Origin: Oscillibacter sp.
GTDB lineage: Bacteria > Bacillota > Clostridia > Oscillospirales > Oscillospiraceae
Assembly: GCA_014799855.1 (NCBI GenBank)
Contig: JAAVHG010000066.1
Span: 1-6,274 of the forward strand
DNA: 6,274 nt
Reading direction: 5' to 3'
The notes under the pieces: generated by a model
What the model was told of the DNA's origin: nothing
The model's input: the letters and a program-made list of their open reading frames with translations, nothing else
Database searches by the model: none
Program-made: the position numbers and the translations under genes
In this document: one piece after another, positions 5,930 through 6,274 of the stretch
Layout of the letters: each line of letters opens with the position of its first letter
How positions within the stretch are numbered: position 1 is the first letter of the stretch

Positions 5930-6274
5930 TTAATAAAGAAGCCCCAGAATGGCCAGGGCGGGGATTTTGTCCCCCAGGCCCCGCACCCAGCTTTGGGTGT
6001 TTCCGGCGATCCGCTCCGCCCAAAGTTCCAGATCTTCGGGGGTCATGTCGGAGAGAAGCGTCCGCTGGCCGGAGACAGTGTGGGTCCCCGCGTAGGGGCC
6101 AGACTGGATCTCCGCTTTCAGGCCCACCAGCTCTATGCCGCCGTAGGCCTGGACGGAGATATCGTCCAGCGAAGCGTAGAGAACGCCGTGCCCGGTTTCG
6201 GCGCTGCCCTTGGCGGCCAGGGTGAAGTCCCCGGCGGAGAGGGTCCAGTCCAGATTATCGCCGCCGGAGCTGTT
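5930..6274 (-). CDS. Unknown protein, C-terminal 114 residues only (runs off right edge)
   Basis: The frame is open from the right edge to TAA at 5930-5932, so only the C-terminus is seen; an internal GTG at about 6127 is unlikely to be the real start because the frame continues upstream without a stop. The visible part begins with alternating strand-like segments (NLDWTLSAGDFTLAAKGS, then a second set around LDDISVQAYGGIELVGLKA), suggesting a beta-rich domain. It ends with an acidic helical stretch (SDMTPEDLELWAERIAG) and a mildly hydrophobic tail, ALAILGLLY. No Walker A, Walker B or LSGGQ motif is present, so this is not the C-terminus of a typical ABC ATPase. Four bases separate its stop from the first permease start, so it belongs to the same operon and may be an accessory protein of the exporter. 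Confidence 0.7.
   Translation of the reverse strand, partial: NSSGGDNLDWTLSAGDFTLAAKGSAETGHGVLYASLDDISVQAYGGIELVGLKAEIQSGPYAGTHTVSGQRTLLSDMTPEDLELWAERIAGNTQSWVRGLGDKIPALAILGLLY

Noticed and set aside
5065..6225. A 386-codon plus-strand open frame across the first permease and right-edge gene
   Set aside because: It spans a real gene junction on the other strand, is rich in Gln, Gly, Arg and Pro, and has no hydrophobic or domain pattern. Antisense shadow.

Overview
The window is GC-rich, with strong Shine-Dalgarno sites, compact operons and no sign of phage, plasmid or insertion sequences. An acetate kinase and a TmcAL-type tRNA acetate ligase, both of the Bacillota type, together with a GC- and proline/glycine-rich codon style, suggest a strictly fermentative high-GC Clostridia, most likely Oscillospirales (Flavonifractor/Oscillibacter-like). 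This placement is inferred from gene style, not from a marker gene.

Layout. Positions 1-1558 hold a minus-strand pair: tmcAL followed, 16 bases on, by the first 108 codons of a lipoprotein that runs off the left edge. Positions 1559-1761 are a divergent intergenic region with a good extended -10 promoter firing rightward and a leader of about 117 bases. Positions 1762-2955 encode AckA, complete and with all catalytic residues. Positions 2956-3198 contain no gene but five consecutive perfect or near-perfect inverted repeats, at least two of them with the T-tract of an intrinsic terminator. Positions 3199-6274 are a minus-strand operon, read right to left: the C-terminal 114 residues of an unrecognised protein, two related ABC-2 type permease subunits joined by an ATGA overlap, and a small membrane-anchored protein of 132 residues.

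How the genes work together. AckA interconverts acetyl phosphate and acetate and yields ATP. TmcAL uses acetate and ATP to acetylate the wobble cytidine of elongator tRNA-Met, so the divergent pair shares a metabolite. The right-hand operon looks like a membrane export system with a heteromeric permease pair and two accessory proteins. No ATPase subunit lies in the window, so the substrate and energising partner are unknown. Nothing visible links the exporter functionally to ackA; the two are convergent and separated by the hairpin array. I see no clearly new system; the least explained parts are the exporter's two accessory proteins and the hairpin array.
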